A stretch of DNA of 64,000 nucleotides from Thiothrix sp. (GCA_008015155.1 SSFA01000008.1:310001-374000); one strand, 5' to 3'; counted from the first letter of the stretch, positions 16,564 through 24,635 are shown. Notes: generated from the letters alone by a model not told the origin. Numbers and translations: made by a program.

Positions 16564-18600
16564 ATGACACCGAACTGCCCTAAAGAGTGCCCAGCAAGAT
16601 CTAATTGCCAAGAGACTGAGAACGTAGAGCGCTGCTTGTTCTATATGCAAGGCCATAATATTAGCTTATCTGAAGCACTCACCAAGAATCGCTCCACTAA
16701 CAAAACGGTAGAAGATCTTAAAGAAAATGGTCAGGATTTTGAGTGGTATCCCACGACTCAAACTATGCTTGAGGCCATCCAAGCAGATAGCAAAACACAG
16801 CTATATAAAAATTCAGAGCATATAAACCTAAACGTCCTCGACTGTGGCGCGGGTGACGGTCGCGCCTTGAATTTCCTCGCAGGTAAAGGCAGTAAATACG
16901 CGATTGAAAAAAGCACCATCCTGCTAGCGCAACAAGCGCGGGATGTTATCCCAGTCGGCACCGACTTTTATCAATCCACATTAATTGATAAGGAAGTTGA
17001 TCTAGTATTCAGCAATCCCCCCTACTCTGAATATGAGCAATGGGCTGTGAAGATAATTAAAGAGGCCAACGCGCCCCTAATTTACCTAATTGTTCCCGAG
17101 CGCTGGTCACGCTCAGAGTCAATTAAAACAGCCCTAGAACTACGGGAAGTAAAAGAAGCTAAAGTAATTTATACCGGTGACTTTTTGGATGCTGACCGAT
17201 CAGCACGCGCGAGGATTAACATTATCCGCATCGACACTCGCTATAAACGGTCGCATTATTCACAAAACCGACTCAATGTTGATCCCTTTGATCTTTGGTT
17301 CGCCGAGGCGTTCCCCAATCCAGAAGAGCTGGGCGAGCCTTCTCGCCATGCAGATGAACAGATCTTAAAAGATAACCTGAAGCAAGAGCTGGTCACAGGT
17401 CAGAACCTGATTGATATTTTAGTGACGCTTTACAATCGCCAGCTTGAAAAACTTCGCAATAATTACACAGCGGCCTTATCCCTAGATCCTGAACTCATGC
17501 AGGAACTGGGTATAAAATCCAGTGAGTTAGCAAAGGCCGTTAAGCAAAAAATCAAAGGTTTAAAAAATCTTTACTGGAAAGAACTTTTTCTCAATTATGA
17601 ATCAATTACCAGTCGATTAACTAGCAAGACACGTAAGAAAATACTGGACAAATTAAGCGCGAATACCAGTGTGGATTTTAATCACGAAAATGCATACGCC
17701 GTGACGATGTGGGTGATCCGTAACGCGAATCACTATTATGACCAGCAGTTAGTTGATCTTGTTGAAGATATGGTAAGAAAGGCTAATGTAATCCTCTATA
17801 CATCCAACAAGCGCACGTTTGGAGATGAGGATTGGCGCTATGACTGGTATGAGCAAGCACCCAAAGAACTGAGCCACTATCAGCTAGAATTAAGGATCGT
17901 TTTAGATCGCTGTGGCGGCATCAATACCTCACAATGGACGTGGGAGCGTGAGAAGTATAAAGGTCTGACTGAATCAGCGTTTAACCTGCTTAATGACATC
18001 GTTATTGTTGCCGCTAATCTGGGCTATCAAAGCTTGCATAGAGCCGACTCGTTTTTCTGGGAGTCCGGCAAGGGCAATGAATTTACCTTAGTCAAGGGTG
18101 GTGCTCGCATAGGCTCACTGATGAATGTACGCGCTTTTAAAAACGGTAATATCCATATTAAGTTTGACCAGTCCTTTATGCGCCGCTTGAATATTGAGTT
18201 CGGGCGACTAAAAGGATGGGTAAAGGACTGGAGTGAGGCCGCGCAGGAGATGGATATTCCCGACGAAGAAGCTAAGCAGGGATTTAACTCCCAGTTTAAA
18301 CTGGGAAATGTCACAGCTCTACTATTGACCGCAGAGAATCCAAATATTCACAATGAATATGCTGCTGCTGAAGCAGAGGATCAGCTAAAAGCTAGACATA
18401 CTAGCGCGCCCGTTGATGATCCGATTATCTTCACTGCTAAAAAGCAAGATCCTACAGAGGAGCAAACAATCATTAAGCTTGATGAGCCAGAACAGCAAGT
18501 CAAACCTAACACAACAGCCAAACAAATGCCCCCTGATCCGCTAATATTACGTGGCAACCACCCTAGCACTGATGTTATGCAGTGGAAACTACGATTTTAA
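16564..18600 (+). CDS. Adenine-specific DNA methyltransferase with DUF4942-like region
   Basis: The 678-residue product has an SAM-binding motif (NVLDCGAGDGRALNFL) near residue 85 and the catalytic NPPY (VFSNPPYSEY) near residue 150, as in N6-adenine methyltransferases. The second half (GLTESAFNLLNDIVIVAANLG and NGNIHIKFD) matches the DUF4942 type seen in phages and conjugative elements. The N-terminus has CPKECPARSNC with a later Cys, a possible zinc site. I chose the ATG at 16564, with GGAG 8 bases upstream, not the GTG at 16540. It may protect phage DNA from host restriction; no partner endonuclease is seen. Confidence 0.8.
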   Translation: MTPNCPKECPARSNCQETENVERCLFYMQGHNISLSEALTKNRSTNKTVEDLKENGQDFEWYPTTQTMLEAIQADSKTQLYKNSEHINLNVLDCGAGDGRALNFLAGKGSKYAIEKSTILLAQQARDVIPVGTDFYQSTLIDKEVDLVFSNPPYSEYEQWAVKIIKEANAPLIYLIVPERWSRSESIKTALELREVKEAKVIYTGDFLDADRSARARINIIRIDTRYKRSHYSQNRLNVDPFDLWFAEAFPNPEELGEPSRHADEQILKDNLKQELVTGQNLIDILVTLYNRQLEKLRNNYTAALSLDPELMQELGIKSSELAKAVKQKIKGLKNLYWKELFLNYESITSRLTSKTRKKILDKLSANTSVDFNHENAYAVTMWVIRNANHYYDQQLVDLVEDMVRKANVILYTSNKRTFGDEDWRYDWYEQAPKELSHYQLELRIVLDRCGGINTSQWTWEREKYKGLTESAFNLLNDIVIVAANLGYQSLHRADSFFWESGKGNEFTLVKGGARIGSLMNVRAFKNGNIHIKFDQSFMRRLNIEFGRLKGWVKDWSEAAQEMDIPDEEAKQGFNSQFKLGNVTALLLTAENPNIHNEYAAAEAEDQLKARHTSAPVDDPIIFTAKKQDPTEEQTIIKLDEPEQQVKPNTTAKQMPPDPLILRGNHPSTDVMQWKLRF

Positions 18601-18614
18601 AATGAGCTGCGACC

Positions 18615-18911
18615 ATGAAAAAACAAAACAAATTATCGTTTGAATCCGTCACAGAAAATTTAACACGCGACGTAAACTGGCACCTTGGCGCTGATGTTAA
18701 TGAGATCGTTTTTCGAAAAGTGGAAGCTGTTTTTAAAAAACGAGTGAATAGAGAAGCCGCGTTATGGACTATCTATATAGTCGATTTTTTAGAGCTAGCA
18801 CGCAGTGCGGCAGAAGTGAACCAAGCCTGGAACAGCTACACAGCCGAGCAGCAACAGTTCATTACAGCAGCAATTAAACCTATCCTCGACAATGAGGACA
18901 ACTGGTTTTAA
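18615..18911 (+). CDS. Small phage protein (98 aa)
   Basis: The product is helical (NEIVFRKVEAVFKKRVNREA, TAEQQQFITAAIKPILDNED), cytoplasmic and follows the methyltransferase gene by 14 bases. A hairpin (CCTTGCCCG / CGGGTGAGG, about 18933-18955) lies after it. I recognise no family. Confidence 0.5.
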   Translation: MKKQNKLSFESVTENLTRDVNWHLGADVNEIVFRKVEAVFKKRVNREAALWTIYIVDFLELARSAAEVNQAWNSYTAEQQQFITAAIKPILDNEDNWF

Positions 18912-18967
18912 CCCATTAACCTATTAACTAGCCTTGCCCGTTTGACGGGTGAGGCTCAAGGATTACT

Positions 18968-19249
18968 ATGAATCGCAAACCAACTTATAGTCCCGATACA
19001 TCAAGCTACATTGCTCCAACACCAGAAGAGCTGGAGTATATTTTATTTAAGCAGATCGTACCTGCTTTGGGCATCCAAGAAAGCAAGGGCGCTTCACTAT
19101 CAGCCCTTGCTGACATTGACAGAAAGAAGATTGGTCAGTGGTGCTCAGGCAATGGGCAAATCCCTTACTCTGTTTTGTATACTATTATCCATAAAGGACT
19201 GAACATAAAAATCACTTGCGACAACTGGCGGCAGGAGATTGGTCTATGA
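18968..19249 (+). CDS. Putative HTH-like phage protein (93 aa)
   Basis: The core (QESKGASLSALADIDRKKIGQWCSGNGQIPYSVLYTIIHKGL) has the spacing of a small helix-turn-helix with a recognition helix near RKKIGQWCSG. This is a weak call. The stop overlaps the start of the next gene (ATGA), so the two are coupled. Confidence 0.45.
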   Translation: MNRKPTYSPDTSSYIAPTPEELEYILFKQIVPALGIQESKGASLSALADIDRKKIGQWCSGNGQIPYSVLYTIIHKGLNIKITCDNWRQEIGL

Positions 19250-19680
19250 ATACAGCAGAAATAATCGAAAAAATAATGGTTTTTTTGAACGAAAAGCCGG
19301 GAAGAAAGGCGGAAATAGCAAAAATCCGCTTGCCGGAACGAATGTATTACTACCTACTAGCTGATGCTGATAATAGAGGTATGGATACTTCCGAAAGAAA
19401 TCCGCGCTTATTAGGTATACTAATAGAGCCAGCAGCAGTCAATGATATAGAGTTCCAAACGCATAATGACCTTATACAATCATCAAGAGATGCAATGATC
19501 CAAGAGCTAGCTAACGAAATGCATGATGCCAGCTCAAGATTGATAAGTGGCCTACCTTTTGACACTAAAAAAATAGAATCACTAGCTAACAGATTAGGTG
19601 TAAAAGTAACCAAGGATAACGGAATACTAAGTATTTATGAGCTAAACCTATCCATGATCTATGAGCAAAAGCATGATTGA
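19246..19680 (+). CDS. Phage protein with possible winged-helix N-terminus (144 aa)
   Basis: I set the start at the ATG at 19246, with GGAG upstream and ATGA overlap with the previous gene; a start at 19216 would lie within that gene. The N-terminal 70 residues (KAEIAKIRLPERMYYYLLAD) are helical. The last 20 bases overlap the start of a membrane microprotein in another frame. No family recognised. Confidence 0.5.
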   Translation: MNTAEIIEKIMVFLNEKPGRKAEIAKIRLPERMYYYLLADADNRGMDTSERNPRLLGILIEPAAVNDIEFQTHNDLIQSSRDAMIQELANEMHDASSRLISGLPFDTKKIESLANRLGVKVTKDNGILSIYELNLSMIYEQKHD

Positions 19681-19866
19681 CTTAGCCCCCCTATTAATTT
19701 TTGCAATAGCCATTGCTATCTACTACTACATTTCAACTAATAAAAAGCAATAGCTGCTACTGATGAAAATTGTGAGCCTTCGGAAATACTAGAGCTACTT
19801 AAGCTTGGCATAAAGCTTAAGCAAGAATCAGAAAAAATAGCTAATCAGTATCAGAGCGGTTGTTAA
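19661..19866 (+). pseudogene. Single-TM microprotein with probable frameshift in an A-run
   Basis: From ATG 19661 the frame gives a 30-residue peptide, one hydrophobic helix (APLLIFAIAIAIYYYIS) then NKKQ and TAG at 19751. In the -1 frame directly after the AAAAA run (19742-19746) the sequence continues as a plausible helical tail (SEILELLKLGIKLKQESEKI) to a TAA at 19864. One extra A would join them into a protein of about 68 residues with a membrane anchor and a cytoplasmic helix. It may be a true frameshift, programmed slippage, or an assembly error. The tail overlaps the holin gene on the other strand by 26 bases. Confidence 0.45.
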
Positions 19867-20089
19867 TCCGCCGCTCATGCTCAATCTGCTTGCGCCGTTC
19901 GTCACGAATGGTTTTCCAAATCGTGACGAGTCCCACCGCAATACCCACCAGTAGCGATACAACGCCCAGCGAAGAGCGCACTGGTTCGCTAGAAAACAGC
20001 GTAAAAAACCCCTGGAATGAGGTAAACATAGCCACAGTTAGCAACCCTATTTTTGTTGTTAGCATGTTAGTAACGTCCTGAGTTGTCAT
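19841..20089 (-). CDS. Putative holin (two transmembrane segments)
   Basis: The 82-residue product starts MTTQDVTNMLTTKIGLLT; the ATG at 20089 has AAAGGAG 7 bases upstream, better than a longer frame from 20131. It has two hydrophobic segments (LLTVAMFTSFQGFFTLF and SLGVVSLLVGIAVGLVTIW) and a strongly basic C-terminus (RDERRKQIEHERRINNR), the usual plan of a class II holin. It follows the lysin-like gene and ends the lysis block. Confidence 0.65.
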   Translation of the reverse strand: MTTQDVTNMLTTKIGLLTVAMFTSFQGFFTLFSSEPVRSSLGVVSLLVGIAVGLVTIWKTIRDERRKQIEHERRINNRSDTD

Positions 20090-20111
20090 GATGCGCTCCT
20101 TTTGACAATCA

Positions 20112-21614
20112 TCAACGCTGCAATAATTCACCCGCTAATTCGCGACCCTTCCACCACCAAAATGCCCCTACAACAATCAACAGTAAACACACAGTATTAG
20201 CGACCACCAGAATGGTGAGCCAGTCTGCACCCGATTGAGCGACACTAGTCACCGTATCAGTCGCTTTTGTGACCAGCTCTTGGTTCGTCATGCCCACTGT
20301 CGCGCCCACTGTAGTAGCCGCAGCACCCGCACCACCCACGCCAATAGCCACCGAACCTTGGCGCTCTTTAGATTGCATTTTGGGCTTAGGCTGTATTTGT
20401 TTTTCTTGCGGCATGCGTAACCCGGCCATCATCAAAGCCGTATCAATTTGAGTATCTGAGTAAGGCATGAGCCACCCATTTTCAAACTCAATCATGGCAG
20501 TTAACATAGCTTTTGCCACCTGATAATCCCTTACAGCCACAGTTTCATCAGGATCAATACGCATTCTGTTTGCCACATGCGACACGTAAGCAGAGGTTTG
20601 TTCTTTGGTATTATCCGCTGAGTCACCACGGTAGGGACTCCAGCGGTTAATCATTTTGCGTACCGTATTCAGTGAGTATTTTTGCTGGTACATCAGCAAT
20701 AAATGCACAGCAGCACGCATGCCATATTCTGGTTGAACAAATTTCAATAAATCCGAGCGACGATTAGCTACTTGCCGCATCCAACTTGGCATATCTTTTG
20801 GTGCCACTTCGCCTTGCCAGTCGTCATATTTCTTGATAGCGCACGGATTGTTGTAAAGGATTCCAACCGTCACGTCTTCAGGCTTGATTCCCAATTTTTC
20901 CGCTGCGTTATAAACCTCAACCATCATAGTACCCTCAACTTTTCCATCCACATTGATAGCCGTACAACCTGAGCTATCAATGCCATTCAAATTGCGGAAC
21001 CGCACAGCTCCGCCCCCTGTTACATTTTCAACGTGACAATCGCGTGCTTCAGCAAATGTGATCGCGTGTTCTGGATGACAGCCAGGCAAGCTAATATTGC
21101 GAATACACCAGCCTTCAAAAACTCCGTCACTGAACATCAGTCCTTGGTAGTTTTTGCGTGCAAGCGGATGATTAGATTCCACCACCACAACAACATCTAT
21201 AACACCTCCTACTGCATTCCCCCGCCATTGAACTACGTCTGGGTGATAGAGTTCATCAGAGAGCATCTTGAGCAAATTGCTGGCCTTTAAATGTGTAATA
21301 AAGGGCCGTTGACCATCGCCTTGTATTACATCGCCACTGATTAAATCAGCCTCAATCTGCTCAATTGAGCAGTTATTGCCGCGAATCTCCACCCCTACAT
21401 GCAGTCGATTCAATACGAGTTTTTTAATCGTGACATTATCGGCAAAGATCACTACCCCATTGGCCACACTACCATTCCAAGTATCAATGCTAGAATCATC
21501 AGCAGCCCCATCGACTACTAATAAATCGAGCATTAACCCAGATTCTTTGCGATCAATAGCACCCAGCCACTGGCCACACTGCCCAGCTTGTTGTGTGATT
21601 AATCGCTGACTCAC
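20112..21614 (-). CDS. Beta-helix / lysozyme-like / membrane-anchored fusion (candidate endolysin or virion-lysin)
   Basis: The first 230 residues form repeating right-handed beta-helix coils (VIFADNVTIKKLVLNRLHVG, NNCSIEQIEADLISGD), typical of polysaccharide lyases or tail spikes. Residues about 285-400 (AVHLLLMYQQKYSLNTVRKM, VSHVANRMRIDPDETVAV, ENGWLMPY) match the lysozyme-like domain often labelled virion protein P5. An Ala/Thr-rich linker and one membrane helix (LTILVVANTVCLLLIVVGAF) end the 500-aa protein. The GTG start shares 4 bases (GTGA) with the stop of the lipoprotein gene. It lies between a lipoprotein and a holin, so a lysis role is likely; the beta-helix part is unusual here. 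Confidence 0.65.
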   Translation of the reverse strand: MSQRLITQQAGQCGQWLGAIDRKESGLMLDLLVVDGAADDSSIDTWNGSVANGVVIFADNVTIKKLVLNRLHVGVEIRGNNCSIEQIEADLISGDVIQGDGQRPFITHLKASNLLKMLSDELYHPDVVQWRGNAVGGVIDVVVVVESNHPLARKNYQGLMFSDGVFEGWCIRNISLPGCHPEHAITFAEARDCHVENVTGGGAVRFRNLNGIDSSGCTAINVDGKVEGTMMVEVYNAAEKLGIKPEDVTVGILYNNPCAIKKYDDWQGEVAPKDMPSWMRQVANRRSDLLKFVQPEYGMRAAVHLLLMYQQKYSLNTVRKMINRWSPYRGDSADNTKEQTSAYVSHVANRMRIDPDETVAVRDYQVAKAMLTAMIEFENGWLMPYSDTQIDTALMMAGLRMPQEKQIQPKPKMQSKERQGSVAIGVGGAGAAATTVGATVGMTNQELVTKATDTVTSVAQSGADWLTILVVANTVCLLLIVVGAFWWWKGRELAGELLQR

Positions 21615-21730
21615 TGCTGTAGCTCCACTTTTTCAGCAAGCGATACGTGCACATGCACGGTCAGATGACTGCATGCACTCACCAGCACCAGTGCTGTGAT
21701 ATACACCAAAGCTAAGGCTAATCCCTTCAT
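21611..21730 (-). CDS. 39-aa lipoprotein, possible o-spanin (Rz1-like)
   Basis: The peptide MKGLALALVYITALVLVSAC... has a lipobox VSAC at residues 17-20 after a hydrophobic signal and a 19-residue mature part (CSHLTVHVHVSLAEKVEL). It begins 1 base after the stop of the Gp49-like gene and shares 4 bases with the GTG start of the lysin fusion, so all three are coupled. Size and setting in a lysis block fit an outer-membrane spanin. No inner-membrane partner gene is clear. Confidence 0.55.
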   Translation of the reverse strand: MKGLALALVYITALVLVSACSHLTVHVHVSLAEKVELQQ

Positions 21731-21731
21731 G

Positions 21732-22040
21732 TTACTGCTGAGCATCCCAAAGCTTTTGCTTTAACAAATACCCCTCTAACGCCCAAATTTTTTCACGAGC
21801 ATGCTGACGAGCAACCTTTTTTCCAATGTCAGAATCAAAATTTTCTCGTGATACTGAAGAGCTTTCACCCGTGACAATGAACCCATTGCGCAGCTTTAAC
21901 GCACACACCGTTAATGTTGTCCCTTCAAAAACGTGGTAATCCTCACCGACGATCACCTCATCAATAAGCGCTGGTGTAAGACGTGGTGCATTCAAGCCCT
22001 TATCTTTAATTTCTTGCTCAATCTGTTGTTCATTCGACAT
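21732..22040 (-). CDS. Phage Gp49/Gp66-family protein
   Basis: The 102-residue protein carries TTLTVCALKLRNGFIVTGES and ARQHAREKIWALEGYLLKQK, the signature of the conserved phage Gp49-like family (unknown function). The ATG at 22040 has AAGGAAAG upstream. The start overlaps the C39 lipoprotein gene by 11 bases. Members are common beside lysis or virion genes. Confidence 0.8.
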   Translation of the reverse strand: MSNEQQIEQEIKDKGLNAPRLTPALIDEVIVGEDYHVFEGTTLTVCALKLRNGFIVTGESSSVSRENFDSDIGKKVARQHAREKIWALEGYLLKQKLWDAQQ

Positions 22041-22524
22041 GATTTTCTTTCCTTTGAACTTTAATAAACATCGGCACAGCTCGACTATCAAACGACTGCA
22101 CACTATCCCAGCGCATACCAAACAATGGATCAGCCACACGCACTAAGCCGTCACGAAGCTCATAAGCCACAACAAAATGATGAGCGATTCCAATATTAGT
22201 GAGGGCTGCGACCGCGCCACTGTCAACAAGCGATTCGGCCACTGAAAAACCAGACTGCACCTGATAATGAATACCTTTATTGACTAGATGCTGCTCAATA
22301 TCATTGAGTGTCCATAGCCCATTTTTCTTAGTGAGCTTACGCGCCTCAGCGACTGACGATTGACCGCCCGAAAAATTGACAAGCATGGCAGCACTGGCCG
22401 GGCCACACTCCGTGACATTGAATCCCTGCCCCACATAATTTGGCTCTAGCTGTCTGGCTTGCTGCTGTGATGCACAAGCACTTAACGCTAGTGCGAATAA
22501 AGCAGAGATAACGACTTTAAACAC
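22030..22524 (-). CDS. Lipoprotein with C39-like cysteine peptidase fold
   Basis: A hydrophobic signal ends in a lipobox LSAC (residues 14-17). The rest has the C39 peptidase pattern: oxyanion Gln then catalytic Cys (GQGFNVTECGPASAAML), catalytic His (IAHHFVVAYEL) and Asp (VRVADPLFG). Family members cleave leader peptides or peptidoglycan cross-bridges. In a phage lysis block an outer-membrane-anchored peptidase is unusual and could cut a cell-envelope peptide or modify the host surface. It could also be a non-catalytic C39-like domain. A terminator at 22568-22590 separates it from upstream genes. Confidence 0.7.
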   Translation of the reverse strand: MFKVVISALFALALSACASQQQARQLEPNYVGQGFNVTECGPASAAMLVNFSGGQSSVAEARKLTKKNGLWTLNDIEQHLVNKGIHYQVQSGFSVAESLVDSGAVAALTNIGIAHHFVVAYELRDGLVRVADPLFGMRWDSVQSFDSRAVPMFIKVQRKENHVE

Positions 22525-22567
22525 GGACTAATCCAGCTAATTAATATCTGCCATTATCCCTTTAATG

Positions 22568-22590
22568 AAAAAAGCCACCGTAGCGGTGGC
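22568..22590 (-). terminator. Intrinsic terminator before the lysis block
   Basis: The minus strand reads GCCACC-GCTAC-GGTGGC followed by TTTTTTC, a textbook terminator. It ends the upstream early genes, so the lysis genes need their own promoter (44 bases between) or antitermination. Confidence 0.8.
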
Positions 22591-22616
22591 TTTTATGGAA
22601 GATTTTAAACGATTAA

Positions 22617-22796
22617 CTAGCGTGATTTACGCAACGATGGAAAGACAGGTCGCATCGGTGGATGACCACCGGTTGATGTGCTTGGCTTCACTGTTTGTCC
22701 TTGCCCTGGAGCCTGTGGTTTTGGAGCTTCCTGTTTCACCGGTGTATTGGCTTGAGTCGTTGTGAAATTTCCGTTACAGCCGCCGCATGTACTCAT
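22617..22796 (-). CDS. 59-aa Pro/Gln-rich protein with N-terminal CxxC
   Basis: The peptide begins MSTCGGCNGNFTTTQ and is then low complexity rich in Pro, Gln and Thr (PKPQAPGQGQTVKPSTSTGG). It starts 3 bases after the stop of the 64-aa membrane protein and ends just before the terminator. Coupling to neighbours supports it as a gene; function unknown. Confidence 0.5.
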   Translation of the reverse strand: MSTCGGCNGNFTTTQANTPVKQEAPKPQAPGQGQTVKPSTSTGGHPPMRPVFPSLRKSR

Positions 22797-22799
22797 TTT

Positions 22800-22994
22800 T
22801 TAACTACCTACTAAATAACCAATCACGAGGCCGATTGGCAGACCTAATATAAATGTCCCCCGGTAGAAGCTACAGCAGTAGCAGTGATGCGCCCCTTTGT
22901 TCAAGACTGCAAACACAGCAAAGACTACACGCGCCCACCCATGGTGATGAGCATCAGTGTAACAAGGGTTTAAGTCGGGTCGGATAAAGCGCAT
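22800..22994 (-). CDS. Small membrane protein (64 aa)
   Basis: A cysteine/histidine-rich N-terminal part (NPCYTDAHHHGWARVV, HHCYCCSFYR) is followed by a hydrophobic C-terminal segment (TFILGLPIGLVIGYLVGS). It lies 17 bases after the macro-domain gene and is followed 3 bases later by the next small gene. Unknown function; the reading frame is supported by tight packing. Confidence 0.45.
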   Translation of the reverse strand: MRFIRPDLNPCYTDAHHHGWARVVFAVFAVLNKGAHHCYCCSFYRGTFILGLPIGLVIGYLVGS

Positions 22995-23011
22995 TTTATG
23001 GATTCTCTTTA

Positions 23012-23449
23012 TTAGATTGGCTCAAAGACCAAAATAGGAATGGGGACTTCGCCCAAGATCCGCTCAATCATACTTTTAACATCAGACCAAATTAACCCGC
23101 CAAGCCCACAACCAAGTGCAGGGATAGCAATTCTTGAAATGTTTCGGTCATAGATTTCATAGCGGATATTAAACAAACACATCTCAACGTCGCGCAGATC
23201 AGATGGATTGCGCCAATGTCCTTTAGTGGCAGCATTTAAGATGAGTGGATTGTTTCCAAAAACGAACACATCACCGGCTTTTAACTTGCTATTATCACAA
23301 GCAGATTTGTATGCTAAAAAGTTATCGAAGAACCTATTTTTAAACTCTAGGGCTAAACCCTTTCCCATTACACCTACAGTGTTAACTGGGTTTACCAGAG
23401 CTTGAGCACCTGATTCAAAAATAGAGCCCTCTTTTCGGTATTCGATCAT
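23012..23449 (-). CDS. Macro domain protein, DarG-like ADP-ribose hydrolase
   Basis: The 145-residue protein is a stand-alone macro domain: QALVNPVNTVGVMGKGLALEFK (ADP-ribose binding loop), GHWRNPSDLRDVEMCL and the second loop IPALGCGLGGLIWSDV. These match the macro domain of DarG, which removes ADP-ribose from thymidine in DNA. No DarT toxin gene is adjacent. In a phage early operon it may counter host DarT or other ADP-ribose-based defences. The gene starts 1 base after the DUF1064 gene. Confidence 0.8.
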   Translation of the reverse strand: MIEYRKEGSIFESGAQALVNPVNTVGVMGKGLALEFKNRFFDNFLAYKSACDNSKLKAGDVFVFGNNPLILNAATKGHWRNPSDLRDVEMCLFNIRYEIYDRNISRIAIPALGCGLGGLIWSDVKSMIERILGEVPIPILVFEPI

Positions 23450-23875
23450 TTAGAAGTCACCTCGCTTAATCACTTCAATCTCAAACGGATAGTGATGCTC
23501 AACTTCTCGCTTTTTAATCAAAAAATCAGAGGTTTCCACGCCCTTTGTATCAATGAATCGGCATGTTCCATCTGCATAGAACACCTGGAAATCAACAACA
23601 AGCTTAGTCCCACCAAGTAAATGAATAGGAACTTGCCTTAGAAAGAATAAAACCTGCTTTGCTTGCTGCTGTAGTTTAAGATGAAGATAGAAGTCACCCT
23701 CTAGCTTTGAATCAAATTTAATCCCATCATACTCAACCTGCCTCGCATTGAACTTATGGCGAGGCTGAGTTGCTATATGTTTTTCTTGTTTGCACTTCGA
23801 TAGCTTTGGCGCATCTTGATTACGCCAAGGCTTACCAAGAACTTCCTGTAATTGATCCTCACTGATACGAGTCAT
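23450..23875 (-). CDS. DUF1064 phage nuclease (PD-(D/E)XK type)
   Basis: Residues 35-65 have KFNARQVEYDGIKFDSKLEG and later LVVDFQVFYADGTCRFIDTKG, then a lysine (LIKKREVEHHYPFEIEVI). These fit DUF1064, related to RusA-type or PD-(D/E)XK nucleases common in phage replication regions, often substituting for a Holliday junction resolvase. It follows a 149-aa gene by 24 bases. Confidence 0.75.
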   Translation of the reverse strand: MTRISEDQLQEVLGKPWRNQDAPKLSKCKQEKHIATQPRHKFNARQVEYDGIKFDSKLEGDFYLHLKLQQQAKQVLFFLRQVPIHLLGGTKLVVDFQVFYADGTCRFIDTKGVETSDFLIKKREVEHHYPFEIEVIKRGDF

Positions 23876-23899
23876 CTGCTATTTTTACCCACAACTGCA

Positions 23900-24349
23900 C
23901 TAAGACTGAGCAGACTCATTACCTTTAAAAATCTGACTTATCGTAGGGTCACCACAAGTCACTTTATAAGGTTCTGTATAGGGTGCTAATAGTGTTAGCG
24001 GGCTTAATGGAAGTAATGGTAGCCTTCGCTTCACTGAAAGCAAGTCATCCAGTCTTGCCTCCAGTTGGTAGATCCGCTGGCTAAGCTTTTTATGCTCCTC
24101 AAATAACTGTTCATACGACACCGAGGCATCGACCCCCGCACGCGAAGTACGCCATTTTACGGTAGATAACTCCTCATCCCTGTTAATGTTTTCTAGCACA
24201 TTATCAGAAATGTGGTATCCAAGGGCTTGGGTAGCTTCTTGTGCGATAGCCTCGTATGTTCGCCCACCCAATTTCGCTAGATTCTGCTCCAGCCATTGCA
24301 CCAATTTATATTTCTCGGCGAATGCTAAATTACCTTTTGTCTTTTGCAT
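23900..24349 (-). CDS. Coiled-coil phage protein (149 aa)
   Basis: I choose the ATG at 24349 (MQKTKGNLAFAEKYKLVQ) with AAGGAG 5 bases upstream. The N-terminal half is helical; a heptad region (EEHKKLSQRIYQLEARLDDL) follows. The C-terminus is Pro/Leu-rich. A DNA-binding or regulatory role is possible (alternating helices ATQALGYHISDNVLENINRD). Family unknown. Confidence 0.5.
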   Translation of the reverse strand: MQKTKGNLAFAEKYKLVQWLEQNLAKLGGRTYEAIAQEATQALGYHISDNVLENINRDEELSTVKWRTSRAGVDASVSYEQLFEEHKKLSQRIYQLEARLDDLLSVKRRLPLLPLSPLTLLAPYTEPYKVTCGDPTISQIFKGNESAQS

Positions 24350-24362
24350 GGTAGCTCCTTGG

Positions 24363-24635
24363 TTAAAGCTCAATTATTCCGCTGACTGCTAGCGAAAACT
24401 TATCGCTCATGATTTTGGTAAGTGCTGTCATCTCTGATGCCTTCATCCCAGCATTATAAAATCCAGGTCTATACTTATCGTTCTTGTCATCTAGCAGTAG
24501 CAATACCGCTTTATTTGGGTAGTAGTCGTCTACACCTTTTTCAATATCATCAATAGCCTGCCGCAACATCTCTACTACTGATGTATGCTTAGCACTACCT
24601 GTATGAGCTGCCAAACTAGTAACGTTATCCTTCAT
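24363..24635 (-). CDS. Small phage protein (90 aa)
   Basis: The start is taken at ATG 24635 (MKDNVTSLAAHTGS), with AGGTG about 7 bases upstream. Helical (TSVVEMLRQAIDDIEKGVDD) with a middle beta hairpin (KAVLLLLDDKNDKYRPGFYN). Homologs of this type occur in phage early operons with unknown function. Confidence 0.45.
   Translation of the reverse strand: MKDNVTSLAAHTGSAKHTSVVEMLRQAIDDIEKGVDDYYPNKAVLLLLDDKNDKYRPGFYNAGMKASEMTALTKIMSDKFSLAVSGIIEL

Noticed and set aside
22565-22765. Plus-strand 66-aa frame over the terminator and the 59-aa gene
   Set aside because: It contains the terminator stem and is antisense to a better supported gene.
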